Part shown: in pieces, positions 18,390 to 28,545 of the stretch
Position numbering within the stretch: position 1 is the first letter of the stretch
How the letters are laid out: each line of letters opens with the position of its first letter
Assembly (NCBI RefSeq): GCF_000711875.1
Contig: NZ_KL543993.1
Span: 1 to 40,170, forward strand
Source of the DNA: Andreprevotia chitinilytica DSM 18519
GTDB lineage: Bacteria; Pseudomonadota; Gammaproteobacteria; Burkholderiales; Chitinibacteraceae
Direction of reading: 5' to 3'
Length of the DNA stretch: 40,170 nucleotides
Made by a program: the position numbers and the translations under genes
The notes under the pieces: model-generated
What the model saw: the letters and a program-made list of their open reading frames with translations, nothing else
The model's database searches: none
What the model was told of the DNA's origin: nothing

Positions 18390-19265
18390 CTACTCCGGCG
18401 CAGGCAACGGTGGCGTCAGCGCAATCAGCAAAGCCGCACCGAGAATGGCGGCACCACCCAGCCACTGCAGCGCAGTCAGCGGCTCCGCCAACAGGCACGC
18501 AGCGAGGACGACGCTGACGACCGGCTCCAGCGTAGAGAGGGTCGATGCTTCCGCCGCGCGCAGGCGATCCAGCCCGGCCAGGAAAGTGAAGATGGCGACC
18601 ACGGTGGAAACCAGCGCAATCGCGCCCGTCGCCAGCCAGCCGCTACCGTGCTGCGGCCAGTGCGGGGTAGCAAACAGGGTGGACGTCCACAACGCCAGCG
18701 CCGCAGCAATCATCACCACACTCGCGGCCGGCAATGCCCCCACTTTGGGCGTTAGCTTGGCCCCGGCCAGGATATAGCCCGAGTAGATGAAAGCGGTGGC
18801 TAGCCCAAACGCGATACCGAGCAACTTGCCCTCCGCCCCGTTGCCGATGGTCAGCACCAAGCCCACGCAGGCCAGCAGCAGCGCGAACATCGCCCGCTTG
18901 CGCAGCCTCTCGTGCAGGAACAGCGCCGAGATCACGGTAACGATGACCGGGTAGAGGTAAAGCAGCAGCGCCGCCATGGCGGCAGAGGCGTAACGCAACG
19001 CCGAGAAATAACAGAACGCCTGCGCGGTATAGGCCAAGCCCATCAAGGCAAGGCCCGCCAGCACCCGCCCCCTTGGCCAACGCGCGCCGCGCCAGAGCAT
19101 GATCGCCAGCATCACGAGGCCAGCCACGCCGAAACGCACCAGCAGCAAGCCTTGCGTATCGACGCCATCGCGATAGGCCCAGGTGCCGAAAATCGGCATC
19201 AGGCCAAATGAACACGCCGAGACAAGAATCAACAGAATGCCGAAAGCACGGCGTGAAGCGAACAT
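18390..19265 (-). CDS. EamA/DMT-family transporter
   Basis: 291 residues with ten predicted membrane segments in two EamA halves. Typical blocks are GLMPIFGTWAYRDGV near the start, ALRYASAAMAALLLYLYPV closing the first half and LSTLEPVVSVVLAACLLAEP in the second half. It is an inner-membrane drug/metabolite exporter; the substrate is unknown. The ribosome site before the ATG is weak. Nearest genes on the same strand are too distant to suggest an operon. Confidence 0.9.
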   Translation of the reverse strand: MFASRRAFGILLILVSACSFGLMPIFGTWAYRDGVDTQGLLLVRFGVAGLVMLAIMLWRGARWPRGRVLAGLALMGLAYTAQAFCYFSALRYASAAMAALLLYLYPVIVTVISALFLHERLRKRAMFALLLACVGLVLTIGNGAEGKLLGIAFGLATAFIYSGYILAGAKLTPKVGALPAASVVMIAAALALWTSTLFATPHWPQHGSGWLATGAIALVSTVVAIFTFLAGLDRLRAAEASTLSTLEPVVSVVLAACLLAEPLTALQWLGGAAILGAALLIALTPPLPAPE

Positions 19266-19364
19266 GGTGGCTGAGTCAGGTTTGCGGAAAAAACCGAGTA
19301 TGCCGTGTGAATGCTGCGATTGCAGCGAGTCGCGGTAGAAATGGGGGAACCGGGATACGGCGGC

Positions 19365-19847
19365 TCAGGCCCGGACGTCGATATGCCCGCTCGCCACAGC
19401 CGGCTCATCCGTACTCGCCACGCTGCCTGATGCCACCACGACCGCTGGCCTGACAGTGGCACCGCGCCGCTTGGGCGTGTGCGCATGGCGTTGCCGGACT
19501 TCGCTCAGGGTGGCCTGCAGTTGCACGAACAAGCGGATGGCCATCTCCTGCTCGCCCAATTGCAAGGCTTGCTCCACCTGGCCGAGCAGATCGAGCAATA
19601 ACGCATCATCCGCAGAGGGGGTGACTTGCCCAGACTGGATGGCACGGGCCAATTTGCGGATCAGCGCGGGATAGATGCGCCGGGCCGCCGGCAGATTCGC
19701 ATTGGCCAGCGCCTGGGCCAGCTGCGGAAACGCGTTCTGCACACCCATCTGGCATAGGCAGGACATCTGCTCCGCCACATTGCCTTGCTGCGCCGCGCCA
19801 ATCAGGTACGCCCGCAGCGCCTCGGCGCTTGGAGTCGTGACAAGCAT
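19365..19847 (-). CDS. Hypothetical soluble protein
   Basis: 160 residues, Ala/Leu/Gln-rich and largely helical, no membrane segment or signal peptide. The first half (MSCLCQMGVQNAFPQLAQAL, then ANLPAARRIYPALIRKLARA) suggests paired helices of the TPR kind, but no repeat is clear enough to name. The C-terminal 35 residues are low-complexity. Start at 19847 because AGGAGAGG precedes it; an ATG nine codons upstream lacks such a site. Function unknown. Confidence 0.6.
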   Translation of the reverse strand: MLVTTPSAEALRAYLIGAAQQGNVAEQMSCLCQMGVQNAFPQLAQALANANLPAARRIYPALIRKLARAIQSGQVTPSADDALLLDLLGQVEQALQLGEQEMAIRLFVQLQATLSEVRQRHAHTPKRRGATVRPAVVVASGSVASTDEPAVASGHIDVRA

Positions 19848-19933
19848 CGAGCCTCTCCTGCATTCGCCATACACCCGCTACCAGTTTGCAACCTGAAAGC
19901 GGCTTCGGCAAATGAGAACACAGAGGCGCAGAC

Positions 19934-20692
19934 CTACTGCGCATAGGTCGGCACATAGCGCCGGATGATGGCCTGCAAGGTGCCGTCCTTGCGCATCTGC
20001 GCCAAGGTCTCGTCGATCCGGGGCATCAAGGCGGCGTAGGGCGATTCCTTGCGAATCAACAGATAGAAGCGGGCGCTGTCGATCTGCAGCGGCAGTTGCT
20101 CCAGCTGGCCGGCCAAACCAAGCCGCCGGCTGTAGTAATCCACCACGAAATCGTTATCCACCGTGACATCGCCATGCAACGCGGCCAGCCGGCGCAAGGT
20201 GGTTTCCAGCGACAAGGTGTAGTCCACGTTCAGCCCTTGCAGATGCGTTTTGACCCAGCCATTGCCGATGTAGGTCACCACCTGATAGCCCGCCAATCCC
20301 GGCAGCGAGTTCACCCGGCGCAGTGCGGCCAAAGCCGGGTGTGTTTTGACGGTAAAGGCGTGCTGGGGAATATCCAGTATCGGTGCCGAGCCTGGCACCA
20401 GTGCGGCCAGACGCGCCGGGGTGAGCTGGGTGATGAAGCCATCCGCCCCGCCAGCCTGGATCACTTGCTGGGCACGCGCCCATGGATAAAACGCGTGCTG
20501 CAGCGGCACGCCCATGCGCTTATGCAGCGCCTCCTCCAGCACGTCGATGTCGATCCCGGTCATCTTGCCGTTTTCCAGATAGGAAATCGGCGGGTAATCC
20601 TCGCCGTAAACCAGCTTGAGCGGTTCGGCGGCGGCAGCGGGCAACGCAACCACCAATGCGAGTAATACAGCACAAATAAGCTGGGCTTTCAT
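19934..20692 (-). CDS. Periplasmic solute-binding protein (SBP family 3)
   Basis: 252 residues. A signal peptide (LICAVLLALVVALPAAAA) precedes an extracellular solute-binding domain: LKLVYGEDYPPISYLENGK, MTGIDIDVLEEALHKRMG, a central ITQLTPARLAAL, and the C-terminal YAALMPRIDETLAQMRKDGT. Proteins of this group bind polar amino acids or similar ligands. No permease or ATPase is nearby, so it may feed a receptor rather than a transporter. It is divergent from a chemoreceptor gene 198 bases away, which is suggestive but not proof. The ribosome site is weak, so start 20719 is also possible. Confidence 0.82.
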   Translation of the reverse strand: MKAQLICAVLLALVVALPAAAAEPLKLVYGEDYPPISYLENGKMTGIDIDVLEEALHKRMGVPLQHAFYPWARAQQVIQAGGADGFITQLTPARLAALVPGSAPILDIPQHAFTVKTHPALAALRRVNSLPGLAGYQVVTYIGNGWVKTHLQGLNVDYTLSLETTLRRLAALHGDVTVDNDFVVDYYSRRLGLAGQLEQLPLQIDSARFYLLIRKESPYAALMPRIDETLAQMRKDGTLQAIIRRYVPTYAQ

Positions 20693-20890
20693 GGCAGCGG
20701 AGATCGCAAGCAAACGCATGGCAATGTCTGAGCATAGGCCAGTTTGCTTACGAATTATCTGCATAGCATAGTCGTTGCCGCTAACATGCTTACAGGCATC
20801 CGTCGTGGGCTTGATCAGCATCCGAAACAAATACGGCATGCCGCGACTGGCACCGCTAAAACAAGAAAGTAAGCCGAGGGAGGCAGTACC

Positions 20891-22828
20891 ATGTTTCACC
20901 ATTGGTCCATCCGCAAGAAACTGCTCGTCAGCGTGGTCTTGATCCTGCTGGCATCACAGCTGATCGCCGCGCTGGTGTTGGGATCGCTGTTCCGGGGTGC
21001 AATGACGGAGCGCGTAGAGCACGGCGAACTCAAGCAAGCCGTGATGGCGATCCGCAACGATCTGGATAAATCGCTGTCGGTGCCGGTGCAAGTGGCGGGC
21101 GATATCGCCAGCAACAGCTATCTGCTCGACTGGATCGCTGGCGGCGAACCGGAAACCGGCATCCCGGCGTGGCAGAAGTACGCCAAGAAGGTGAAAGCCG
21201 CCACCGGTTACCCGATCGTCTCCTATGTCTCCGAAACCGGTCGCAAGTACTACGACGATGAACACGGCTTGCTGCGCAAGCTCGACCCGGCCTCGGACGG
21301 CTGGTTCGATGCCTTCATGAAGAGCGGCAAGAAATACGAATTCAACCTCGGCATCGAGCCGGGCAAGCCGGTGATGATGTTCGTCAACTCGCTGGCGGAC
21401 GACGGCCAGGGCCACCGCGCCAATGCCAGTGTCGGGCTGGATGTGACCGAGATGGCCAACCGTATCCGCAACACTGCCATCGGCCAGTCCGGGCAGGTCT
21501 ACGTGGTGGACGAGGCCGGCAAGATCCAGATTCACCGCGACCCGGCACTGGTGAAGGTGAGCGACAAGGTCGATATGCGCAGCTTGTCCGGCGTCGGCGA
21601 TGTGGCGACGGCGCTGCTCACCAAGGGCGACTTCAATCTGGCGCACTACAACGGCCCGCAAGGCGCGACCGTGATCGCTTCCAGCTATCTGCCGGTGGCC
21701 GGCTGGTATGTGGTGGTGGAAATGCCGCAGGCGGAAATCAACGCCACCGTGAACCGCACCATGGTCTGGCTAGCGGTGGTGGACGGCATTGCGCTGGTGA
21801 TTTCCATTGCGCTCGTCATCACCCTGGTCGGCACCATCACCCGCCCGCTGGCCCGCCTGCGCGACGCCATGAAGAGCCTCGCCAGCGGCCAAGGCGACCT
21901 GACCGTGCGGCTGGATGCCAATAGCGGCGACGAAATCGGCGAGATCGCCGGCAGCTTCAATACCTTCATGGGGCAATTGCGCGAGATGTTCCTGCGCGTG
22001 AAGGAAGGCACCGGCCACCTCACCACCGGCGTCGCCAGCATCAACGAAATGACGACCCGGCTCGCCAAGGACTCGCAGCACAACGCCGATATGGCCAGCG
22101 CCACGGCAGCCACCATCGAGGAAATCACCGTCTCGATCGGGGTGATCGCCGACAACACGCAAAGCGCCACCAACGCCGTGAACGAGGCCGGCAATGTCTC
22201 GGCCGCCAGCGCGCAATCGGTGGCGCGGGTGGCGGATGAGATCGGGCAGGTGGCCGCATCGATGGACAAGCTCAGCGGCGTGATGAGCGGGCTGGAAGCC
22301 AGCAGCCAGAAAATCGCCTCCATCGCGGACGTGATCAAGGACATCTCCGACCAGACCAACCTGCTGGCGCTCAATGCCGCCATCGAAGCCGCCCGCGCCG
22401 GCGAGCAGGGCCGCGGCTTTGCAGTGGTGGCGGATGAAGTGCGCAAACTGGCCGAGCGCACCGGCAAGGCCACCATCGAGATCGCCGACATGGTGCGCAA
22501 CATGCGCAGCGAATCCGGCGATGCCATGCAGCACGCCGAGCACACCAGCAAGGCAGTGCAAACCGGCGTCGGGCTGGTGGAGCACGCCATTCGCGATATC
22601 GAATCGATCCAGGGCCTGATGCATTCGGTGGTGCAGACCACCACCGACATCCGCGATGCCGCCGTCGAGCAATCCAAAGCAACGGAATTGATGGCGAAAC
22701 GGGCGGAGCAGCTATCCACCCGCGCGCAGGAAGAAGACGAAGACATCCGCCGCACCTCCAGCGTGGTGCAAGACCTGGGCCGGCTGGCGGATGATTTGCG
22801 GGGGTTGGTGGGGCGGTTCCGGCTTTAA
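20891..22828 (+). CDS. Methyl-accepting chemotaxis protein
   Basis: 645 residues. A first membrane helix at about 9-31, a periplasmic Cache-type sensor to about residue 290 ([40 protein letters not shown]), a second helix around 292-314, a HAMP domain ([20 protein letters not shown]) and a long cytoplasmic coiled coil. The hairpin tip near residues 490-525 has [20 protein letters not shown] and [13 protein letters not shown], where CheA and CheW bind. No C-terminal NWETF-type tether is present. A strong site (GGGAGG) precedes the ATG. The ligand is unknown; the divergent solute-binding protein could present one. Confidence 0.95.
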   Translation: MFHHWSIRKKLLVSVVLILLASQLIAALVLGSLFRGAMTERVEHGELKQAVMAIRNDLDKSLSVPVQVAGDIASNSYLLDWIAGGEPETGIPAWQKYAKKVKAATGYPIVSYVSETGRKYYDDEHGLLRKLDPASDGWFDAFMKSGKKYEFNLGIEPGKPVMMFVNSLADDGQGHRANASVGLDVTEMANRIRNTAIGQSGQVYVVDEAGKIQIHRDPALVKVSDKVDMRSLSGVGDVATALLTKGDFNLAHYNGPQGATVIASSYLPVAGWYVVVEMPQAEINATVNRTMVWLAVVDGIALVISIALVITLVGTITRPLARLRDAMKSLASGQGDLTVRLDANSGDEIGEIAGSFNTFMGQLREMFLRVKEGTGHLTTGVASINEMTTRLAKDSQHNADMASATAATIEEITVSIGVIADNTQSATNAVNEAGNVSAASAQSVARVADEIGQVAASMDKLSGVMSGLEASSQKIASIADVIKDISDQTNLLALNAAIEAARAGEQGRGFAVVADEVRKLAERTGKATIEIADMVRNMRSESGDAMQHAEHTSKAVQTGVGLVEHAIRDIESIQGLMHSVVQTTTDIRDAAVEQSKATELMAKRAEQLSTRAQEEDEDIRRTSSVVQDLGRLADDLRGLVGRFRL

Positions 22829-22860
22829 AACCACTCATCCTACGAGCTTAAGGAATTTGT

Positions 22861-22958
22861 TCCCTCTCCCATTTATGGGAGAGGGTTAGGGTGAGGGGGC
22901 AATGCTAGCTTGTGCAACCCTCCCCCCCGGCCCCTCTCCCATAAATGGGCGAGGGGAG
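22861..22958. repeat. Inverted repeat, CCCTCTCCCAT...ATGGGAGAGGG family
   Basis: CCCTCTCCCATTTATGGGAGAGGG, then GTTAGGGTGAGGG, a short spacer, and CCCGGCCCCTCTCCCATAAATGGGCGAGGGG; same arrangement as 6761-6900. It lies between the convergent chemoreceptor and lipoprotein genes. Confidence 0.8.
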
Positions 22959-23023
22959 CACTTCAGATGAGTAACATTGGCCCATACGGCCGGTTTTTCT
23001 TTGGCGTTACGTCAGCACGACAC

Positions 23024-24175
23024 CTACATCGCCCCCACCGTCGTGCACTTCGCCACCGCCTGCGCCTGCGTCAGATTGCGGATCGAGGTATAGAACAGCT
23101 CGCAGGCCGGCACGCTGTTGGCGGGCCATTTCTGTTTGCAGCGATCGAGCGCGGCGCTTGGGCTGCCGGCCGGGTCGCCACCCATGTTGGCTTGCCAGCA
23201 AGAGGCGGTCAGATCCTGGTTCATCACCTTCAGTCCGACTTCATCGGCTTTTTGCACATTGCCACCGTATTGCTTCGGATCAGCGGCGTACCAGATATAG
23301 CTCGGGTGATTGGCACCGAGTACCGGCACGGTGCGGCCCGCTACCGGCTGGATGCTGGTCAGCGTCAGCACATTGACCGGCGGCAGCTTGAACTCTTGTG
23401 CCAGCCAGGCCCGGGCCGGGCCGCCGAACGCCACCATGGGCTTGGGCGGGCGGCTTGAATCAGGATAGGCAGTCCATTGCTGCAGCAGCTCCACCGTGTA
23501 ATCACTGAAATAGTCATAGACGCCTTCCAGCGCGGAGCCGGCATTGGCCGGGGCGGCAATCGGGGCGATATCGACGATGGTCTGGTAGCTGAAGGTGACT
23601 GCCGGCGGCACGCCATTCACCGTCAACAGGCTGGCCCAGCGCTTGGTGGTCGCGGCTTGCAGGTAATCCTGCGTTTGCGTCATCACCGTATCGGGCGGGA
23701 AGTGCAGCAGTTGTACGGTCGGGTTGTTGCGCATGGCAAAACCGAGCGGCAGGAAGAAGTACCAGTCGCTTTGCCATTTGCCGGCGGCCTTGAGCTTCTG
23801 CGCATCGGCATAGCCCAGATCGCCCGTCTTCAGAAAGCGCTGAATGACATTGCTGTAGTCGGCCGGCACGTTGCTGATAGCGGCATAGACCTGCCCGCCC
23901 TCGGACATGACCTTCACCTGCGCATTGAGATAGCCGTCACGCTGCACGCTCAGGTTGAAATAGTGCTCCACCGTCGCTTCCAGCGTTGGCGGCGGGGTGG
24001 GGCATTTATCGAGGCAATTGGGATAGGAAAACAGGGTGGTCACGCGCTGGGTGCTGCCCAGCGGCACCGTGATACTGCCGGTGGTCGCGGGCGGCTGCGT
24101 GGCACAGCCAACCAGCCCGACCACGATGGCGGCAAGGGTGAGGACAACCGGAAAACGACGCTGAATCCAATTCAT
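23024..24175 (-). CDS. Lipoprotein of unknown function
   Basis: 383 residues. The signal peptide ends in a lipobox (VGLVGC, Cys at about 24), so the mature protein is membrane-anchored. A Cys-rich segment (NCLDKCPTPPP) follows near residue 55, and there are further paired Cys near the C-terminus (ASCWQ, LDRCKQKW, PACELF, AKCTTVG), suggesting disulfides in the periplasm or at the surface. The sequence is otherwise unfamiliar to me. An excellent site (AAGGAG) precedes the ATG at 24175. It starts 70 bases after the hybrid kinase gene on the same strand and is probably co-transcribed; it may be part of that signalling path, but this is inference. Confidence 0.8.
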   Translation of the reverse strand: MNWIQRRFPVVLTLAAIVVGLVGCATQPPATTGSITVPLGSTQRVTTLFSYPNCLDKCPTPPPTLEATVEHYFNLSVQRDGYLNAQVKVMSEGGQVYAAISNVPADYSNVIQRFLKTGDLGYADAQKLKAAGKWQSDWYFFLPLGFAMRNNPTVQLLHFPPDTVMTQTQDYLQAATTKRWASLLTVNGVPPAVTFSYQTIVDIAPIAAPANAGSALEGVYDYFSDYTVELLQQWTAYPDSSRPPKPMVAFGGPARAWLAQEFKLPPVNVLTLTSIQPVAGRTVPVLGANHPSYIWYAADPKQYGGNVQKADEVGLKVMNQDLTASCWQANMGGDPAGSPSAALDRCKQKWPANSVPACELFYTSIRNLTQAQAVAKCTTVGAM

Positions 24176-24245
24176 GCTGATCTCCTTGTGCTTGCTATTG
24201 AACCCGGCGCTCGGCGTTCGTGACGGCGAACCTCGCCCCCACCAC

Positions 24246-27200
24246 TCATCCCCGTTTGCCGGCTTGCTGTTGCAGACCGCCTTCCACCATGCCGGCGGGG
24301 GGAGCGGCCTCCAGTTGCCTGAGCGATGCCATGACTTCTTCCAGCGCGGCCCGCACGGCGTCGATCCCTTCTGCGCAGTCGGCATCGGCCTGCGCAGCGG
24401 TCGCTTCCAGCGCTTCCGCACTGCGGGTCAGGGCCGGTGCGCAGATATAGCGGCCGACTGATTTGAGCGAATGCGCCAACCGCTGCACTTCATTGCGCTG
24501 ACCAGCCGCATAGGCCAGCTCGATCGTCTGTGCGGTATCGGCGTGGTTGTGCAGGAAATTGAACAGGATATTGAGATAGCGTCCGGCGCTGAGCCCGACC
24601 TGCTCGCAACCGGCCGCGAGATCCATGCCGGGCAAGGTCGGCCACGGATTGGCGGCGGGCGGCAATGATGGGGCCAGCGGTTCGGTCGCCGCGCGGATCG
24701 GGTCGGTGACACCGACGGCGGGGCGGCGATCGATCCAGCGTGCCAGCGTGTTGTGCAACTCGGTGGCGCGGAATGGCTTGGCCAGATAGTCGTTCATGCC
24801 GGCCCCGATGCACTGCTCGCGGTCGCCCGCCAGTGCGTGGGCGGTCATGGCGATGATGGGCAGATCGCGCAGCTCGTCCTTGGCGCGGATGTGGCGGGTG
24901 GCGGTCAGCCCGTCCATCAGCGGCATGTGGATGTCCATCAGCACTGCGTCGTAGTGGTTTTGCTGCAGTTTGCGGATCGCCTGCAGGCCGTTTTCGGCGG
25001 TATCGACTTCCGCCCCGGCGATATCGAGCAGCTCCTGGGCGATCTGCCGGTTGATGGCGTTGTCTTCCACCAGCAGGATGCGCGCACCGCGCAGGTTCGC
25101 CTCGGCCGAACTGGTACTGGCCGTCTCGGACAACGTCCGCTCCGGCGATTCGAGCCCGGCACCGGTGAAGGCGGTATCGAGCGCCTCTTGCAACAACGCC
25201 TCGGTCGTTGGCTTGAGCAGAATGGCATCCGGTTCGATGTCATGCATCTTGCGGCGAATCGCATCACGGTGCCCGACCGTACCCAGCATCACCAGCGGCA
25301 TGCTGCCGAGCAAGGGGTCGAGGCGGATTTGCCGGGCCAGCTCGCCGCCATCCATCGCGGGGGCCGCCGCCAGCGTGGCGTTGGGCCGCGCCAGCTGCCA
25401 ATCGATCAGCACCATATCGAACGGCGCCGCGCGTTCCGTTTCATGCAGCAACAGACCGATGGCGGCCTCGGCGGAATCCGCCACTTCGACGCGGCAGCCA
25501 AAGCGCCGCAGCAGGCCGTACAGCGTGGCCCGGGCCATGGCGTTGTCGTCGACCACCAGCATCCGCTTGCCCAGCCAGACCCCATCCCGGTCACAGGCGG
25601 GCGCATTGTCGATCACATCGAGCTCAATGGTGAAATTGAAGCAGCTGCCGAAACCGGGCTCGCTATCGACCCAGATCTTGCCGCCCATGGATTCGATCAG
25701 CTGCTTGCAGATCGCGAGGCCCAGTCCGGTGCCGCCATAACGGCGAGTGATGGTTTCATCGGCCTGCGCAAACGCCTGGAACAAGCGGCCGCGTTGTTCG
25801 GAGGAAATACCGATGCCCGAATCGGCCACCGCGAACAGCAAGCGCACCTTGTCATCTTCACGCTGGGCGACCGTCACCAGAATGATGACCTCGCCATGTT
25901 CGGTGAACTTGATCGCGTTATTGGTCAAGTTGAGCAACACCTGCCCCAGCCGCATGGCATCGCCGTTGAGCATGCGCGGCACATCGGCGGCGATATCGAA
26001 CACCAGTTCCAGATTCTTGCTTTCCGATTTCAGGCCAACCAGATCGCCCAATTTGCCGAATACGTCCTGCAGATTGAAATCGACGTGTTCCAGCTGCAGC
26101 TTGCCGGCCTCGATCTTGGAGAAATCCAGCACGTCGTTGACGATGTCCAGCAGCACATCGGCCGAAAGGCGGATTTTTTCCAGATAGTCACGCTGTTTGC
26201 GTGTCAGCTCACTTTGCAAGGCCAGCCCGGCCATGCCGATGATGGCGTTCATCGGCGTGCGGATCTCGTGGCTCATCCGCGCCAGGAAATCCGACTTGGC
26301 CTGATTGGCGTGCTCCGACTCGCTCGCGGCCTTTTGCAGCGCGTGCATCCAGTACATCACGTAGCGATAGCCGAGAAAGGACATGGCAAAGAACATGATC
26401 GCCATCACCCAATACACGGCGGAGGTCGAGGCCTCGATCATCTTGGACGCCAGCCGCCACCCCTCGATGCTTTCCTTCTGGCCGATCTGCGTTGCCACGC
26501 CGCGGCTGAGGTAGAACGACAACGTCAGATACAGATAAACGCCCGCCACCAACGTGATCACCGCCAGCGTGATCCACTTGCGCTCCGCCAGCGGGTTGAT
26601 GCTGTGACTGGCGAACTGCCGATCGCGCCAGCGGCAGATCAACTGGCTGCCCAAGGCCATCAACACCCCGGTCAGCAGGATGGTCTGCAGGAAATTGCCG
26701 ACCCACCAGCCCTGCCAGATGCCGAATGCCTCATGCACGCCAAGCGAATTGGTAAAGGTCCAGATGAAGGAGCCGGTAGCGCTGAATACGGCGCTGAAGA
26801 ACGCCAGCAGCCCAAAGAACACCAGTGAGTTGACCGAGCGCAGGTCATACGAGATCGGCAAGGCGCGATACGCCACCACCAGAATCGCCAAGCCCAAGGG
26901 ATTGGACAGCGCGAACAGCGCCGCCCAGCCGGTTGGCATGCCGGAGTACAGCGACAACACGAAGGTCGCGAGCCAAGCCGGAATCGCGCCCCACCAGAAG
27001 CCGAACCACAGCACCCAGAGCGTACAGATCATCAGCGGCGGGTAGACCGACACGTAGATATCGACCCCGCCGAAATGCAGCGGCAACCCCGACCACTGCC
27101 CTTTCACCGCCAGCACGCCCAACCCGACACTGGCCACGACCGAAATCAGCCAGGCACCCAGCAATAACAACCAATGAAAGGAAAGGCCATCCGACCACAC

Positions 27201-27272
27201 CCGGGCGGGCGACAGCGGACGGTAGAACGCGAGGTTCGCGGTGGTATTTGGAAGACTGCCTGACTGAAGCAT
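24246..27272 (-). CDS. MASE1-type hybrid sensor histidine kinase with two receivers and Hpt
   Basis: 1008 residues. Eight or so membrane helices with MASE1 character occupy residues 30-245, and another pair extends to about 300. HisKA follows with the phosphoacceptor His335 ([20 protein letters not shown]), then HATPase ([38 protein letters not shown]). The first receiver ([11 protein letters not shown], Asp in LIDWQLA, Lys in LLKPTTE) carries an Ala-rich insert, and the second ([30 protein letters not shown]) is canonical. A C-terminal Hpt domain has His934 (LAHSLKSVG). This is a full internal phosphorelay; the output partner is not next door. The start ATG has no strong ribosome site. Confidence 0.92.
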   Translation of the reverse strand: MLQSGSLPNTTANLAFYRPLSPARVWSDGLSFHWLLLLGAWLISVVASVGLGVLAVKGQWSGLPLHFGGVDIYVSVYPPLMICTLWVLWFGFWWGAIPAWLATFVLSLYSGMPTGWAALFALSNPLGLAILVVAYRALPISYDLRSVNSLVFFGLLAFFSAVFSATGSFIWTFTNSLGVHEAFGIWQGWWVGNFLQTILLTGVLMALGSQLICRWRDRQFASHSINPLAERKWITLAVITLVAGVYLYLTLSFYLSRGVATQIGQKESIEGWRLASKMIEASTSAVYWVMAIMFFAMSFLGYRYVMYWMHALQKAASESEHANQAKSDFLARMSHEIRTPMNAIIGMAGLALQSELTRKQRDYLEKIRLSADVLLDIVNDVLDFSKIEAGKLQLEHVDFNLQDVFGKLGDLVGLKSESKNLELVFDIAADVPRMLNGDAMRLGQVLLNLTNNAIKFTEHGEVIILVTVAQREDDKVRLLFAVADSGIGISSEQRGRLFQAFAQADETITRRYGGTGLGLAICKQLIESMGGKIWVDSEPGFGSCFNFTIELDVIDNAPACDRDGVWLGKRMLVVDDNAMARATLYGLLRRFGCRVEVADSAEAAIGLLLHETERAAPFDMVLIDWQLARPNATLAAAPAMDGGELARQIRLDPLLGSMPLVMLGTVGHRDAIRRKMHDIEPDAILLKPTTEALLQEALDTAFTGAGLESPERTLSETASTSSAEANLRGARILLVEDNAINRQIAQELLDIAGAEVDTAENGLQAIRKLQQNHYDAVLMDIHMPLMDGLTATRHIRAKDELRDLPIIAMTAHALAGDREQCIGAGMNDYLAKPFRATELHNTLARWIDRRPAVGVTDPIRAATEPLAPSLPPAANPWPTLPGMDLAAGCEQVGLSAGRYLNILFNFLHNHADTAQTIELAYAAGQRNEVQRLAHSLKSVGRYICAPALTRSAEALEATAAQADADCAEGIDAVRAALEEVMASLRQLEAAPPAGMVEGGLQQQAGKRG

Positions 27273-27508
27273 TGCCGTTCTGCCGCCTTGGCTCTATTGA
27301 CGCACGCGAACCGGGCCATGCGAGTGCTGATTCTGGCTACGCGGCGGCTACGTCAGCAGCCCAAGGTCGCGCACCACCCTAATTAAGTGATAGTTCATGT
27401 TTTTTATGACACTAGCAAGGTTCACTCGCATTTCTCCGTCATGAATGTACGTTTCCTGCCACGGGAGTAATGGCAAGTAGCTGACATGATAAATACGCTT
27501 ACTAATTG

Positions 27509-27550
27509 GTGAGGGGTGAGGGGTGAGGGGTGAGGGGTGAGGGGTGAGGA
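27509..27550. repeat. Heptanucleotide tandem repeat, GTGAGGG x6
   Basis: Five exact GTGAGGG units and a sixth, GTGAGGA, lie end to end. A 7-bp unit outside coding sequence can vary in copy number by slippage. Confidence 0.95.
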
Positions 27551-27595
27551 AGTAGTGTGCTCTCCTCTCACATCGGCGTGACTCACCGTCGTCCC

Positions 27596-27682
27596 GTAGG
27601 TTGGCGTTGAGCGCAGCGAAGCCCAACATGGGGTGCCAGAGATTGCGCCAATGCTGGGCTTCGCTGCGCTCAACCAACCTAC
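27596..27682. repeat. Palindrome, GTAGGTTGGCGTTGAGCGCAG type
   Basis: The left arm GTAGGTTGGCGTTGAGCGCA with GCGAAGCCCAACAT pairs with the right arm ATGCTGGGCTTCGCTGCGC with TCAACCAACCTAC, about 32 bp with few mismatches, around a 22-base loop. Confidence 0.9.
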
Positions 27683-27820
27683 CCAAGGGCTACAGGGTAT
27701 GTCATTCACCGTCCTCCGCTGCAACTCATCCGCGCTATCCGCACCTCGTCGCAACGCATACTCCGTTGCATGCCAATCACATAAATTGCTCGCATCAACC
27801 ACGCCGACGAGGTCATCGAC

Positions 27821-28345
27821 ATGTTCAGCCAAATCATCTCGCACACGCCCGTCTGGGTCTGGCTGGTGCTCGCCTTCCTGATTTATCGCGGCCTACAAGC
27901 CACGGCTGACCGCACGGCGCCGCTGCGCAAGCTGTTCATCCTGCCCATCGTCATGTTGTGCTTGTCGTTGCAGGGCATGATCGGCCACTTCGGTGGGCAG
28001 CTGGCGGTGTGGGCGACTTGGCTGGCTGGCGTTGTGGTGGCGGTGACGCTGATCATCGCCACCACCAGGCCGGGCACGGTTCATTTCGACCGCACCACCG
28101 GCTTGGTCTACAGCCGTGGCAGCTGGATGCCCCTGGTGTTGATGCTGGCGATTTTCAGCACCAAATACGTGACCGAAGTGATGATGGGCATGCGGCCGGA
28201 ACTGGCTTCCACGCCCAGCTTCGCCCTCTGCGTGGCCGCGCTGTACGGCGTATTGATCGGCTTCATGCCGCGCACCCTGATCCGCATCGCCCTGCAAGCA
28301 GCACGCCCGGCACCGTTGCCTTTGCCGCTGGGGCGGCAGGTGTAG
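27821..28345 (+). CDS. DUF6622-type membrane protein
   Basis: 174 residues with four to five hydrophobic segments (VWVWLVLAFLIYRGLQA near the start; LAVWATWLAGVVVAVTLII in the middle; the C-terminal FALCVAALYGVLIGFM). The opening ISHTPVWVWLVLAFL, the LRKLFILPIVM block and the TRPGTVHFDRTTG loop match my memory of an uncharacterised family of small inner-membrane proteins (DUF6622). GAGG precedes the ATG. It stands alone; function is unknown. Confidence 0.75.
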   Translation: MFSQIISHTPVWVWLVLAFLIYRGLQATADRTAPLRKLFILPIVMLCLSLQGMIGHFGGQLAVWATWLAGVVVAVTLIIATTRPGTVHFDRTTGLVYSRGSWMPLVLMLAIFSTKYVTEVMMGMRPELASTPSFALCVAALYGVLIGFMPRTLIRIALQAARPAPLPLPLGRQV

Positions 28346-28364
28346 TTCAACCTACCTTGCACCT

Positions 28365-28468
28365 GTAGCCCGGACGGCTTGGCCGGCCGGGGTGACACCG
28401 TGATAAATATCACTTCGGCCGAGATTGAATACGTCAGCTGCCCCGGCCGGCCAAGCCGTCCGGGCTAC
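28365..28468. repeat. Inverted repeat, GTAGCCCGGACGGCTTGGCCGG family
   Basis: Arms GTAGCCCGGACGGCTTGGCC and GGCCAAGCCGTCCGGGCTAC pair perfectly and continue into CGGCCGGGG/CCCCGGCCG. A second copy is at 37969-38124. It lies after the DUF6622 gene. Confidence 0.9.
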
Positions 28469-28499
28469 GGATACGTGGTCGACAAGCGTAGCGTCAACT

Positions 28500-28525
28500 C
28501 CCCTCTCACACTTGTGGGAGAGGGG
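28500..28525. repeat. Short hairpin, CCCCTCTCACA...TGGGAGAGGGG
   Basis: A single compact hairpin with the core of the 6761/22861 family, 20 bases beyond the argD stop. It may act as the argD transcript end. Confidence 0.6.
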
Positions 28526-28545
28526 ACAAAAATCCGCGGTTCTTT

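Larger units (their letters stand above)
27273..27820. other. Repeat-bearing intergenic region
   Basis: About 550 bases without a supported gene. It contains the promoter side of the hybrid kinase gene, a heptanucleotide tandem repeat (27509-27550) and a large palindrome (27596-27682). The short ORFs across it have repeat-derived sequence and no ribosome sites. Confidence 0.6.

Noticed and set aside
20840-20890. A flagellar sigma-28 or sigma-54 promoter before the chemoreceptor
   Set aside because: TAAA and GCCGA are only 12 bases apart and overlap the ribosome site; TGGCAC lacks GC at the -12 spacing.
24753-26828. A 691-codon open frame on the plus strand opposite the hybrid kinase
   Set aside because: It is the complement of a gene with full kinase, receiver and Hpt motifs; its translation is His/Gln/Arg-rich with no recognisable domain.
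27509-27550. CRISPR-like array
   Set aside because: The units are 7 bases long and contiguous with no spacers; no cas gene is present.
27348-27844. Small minus-strand ORFs in the repeat region
   Set aside because: They encode repeat-derived TPHPSPLTPH-type sequence from the heptamer and palindrome; no ribosome sites.
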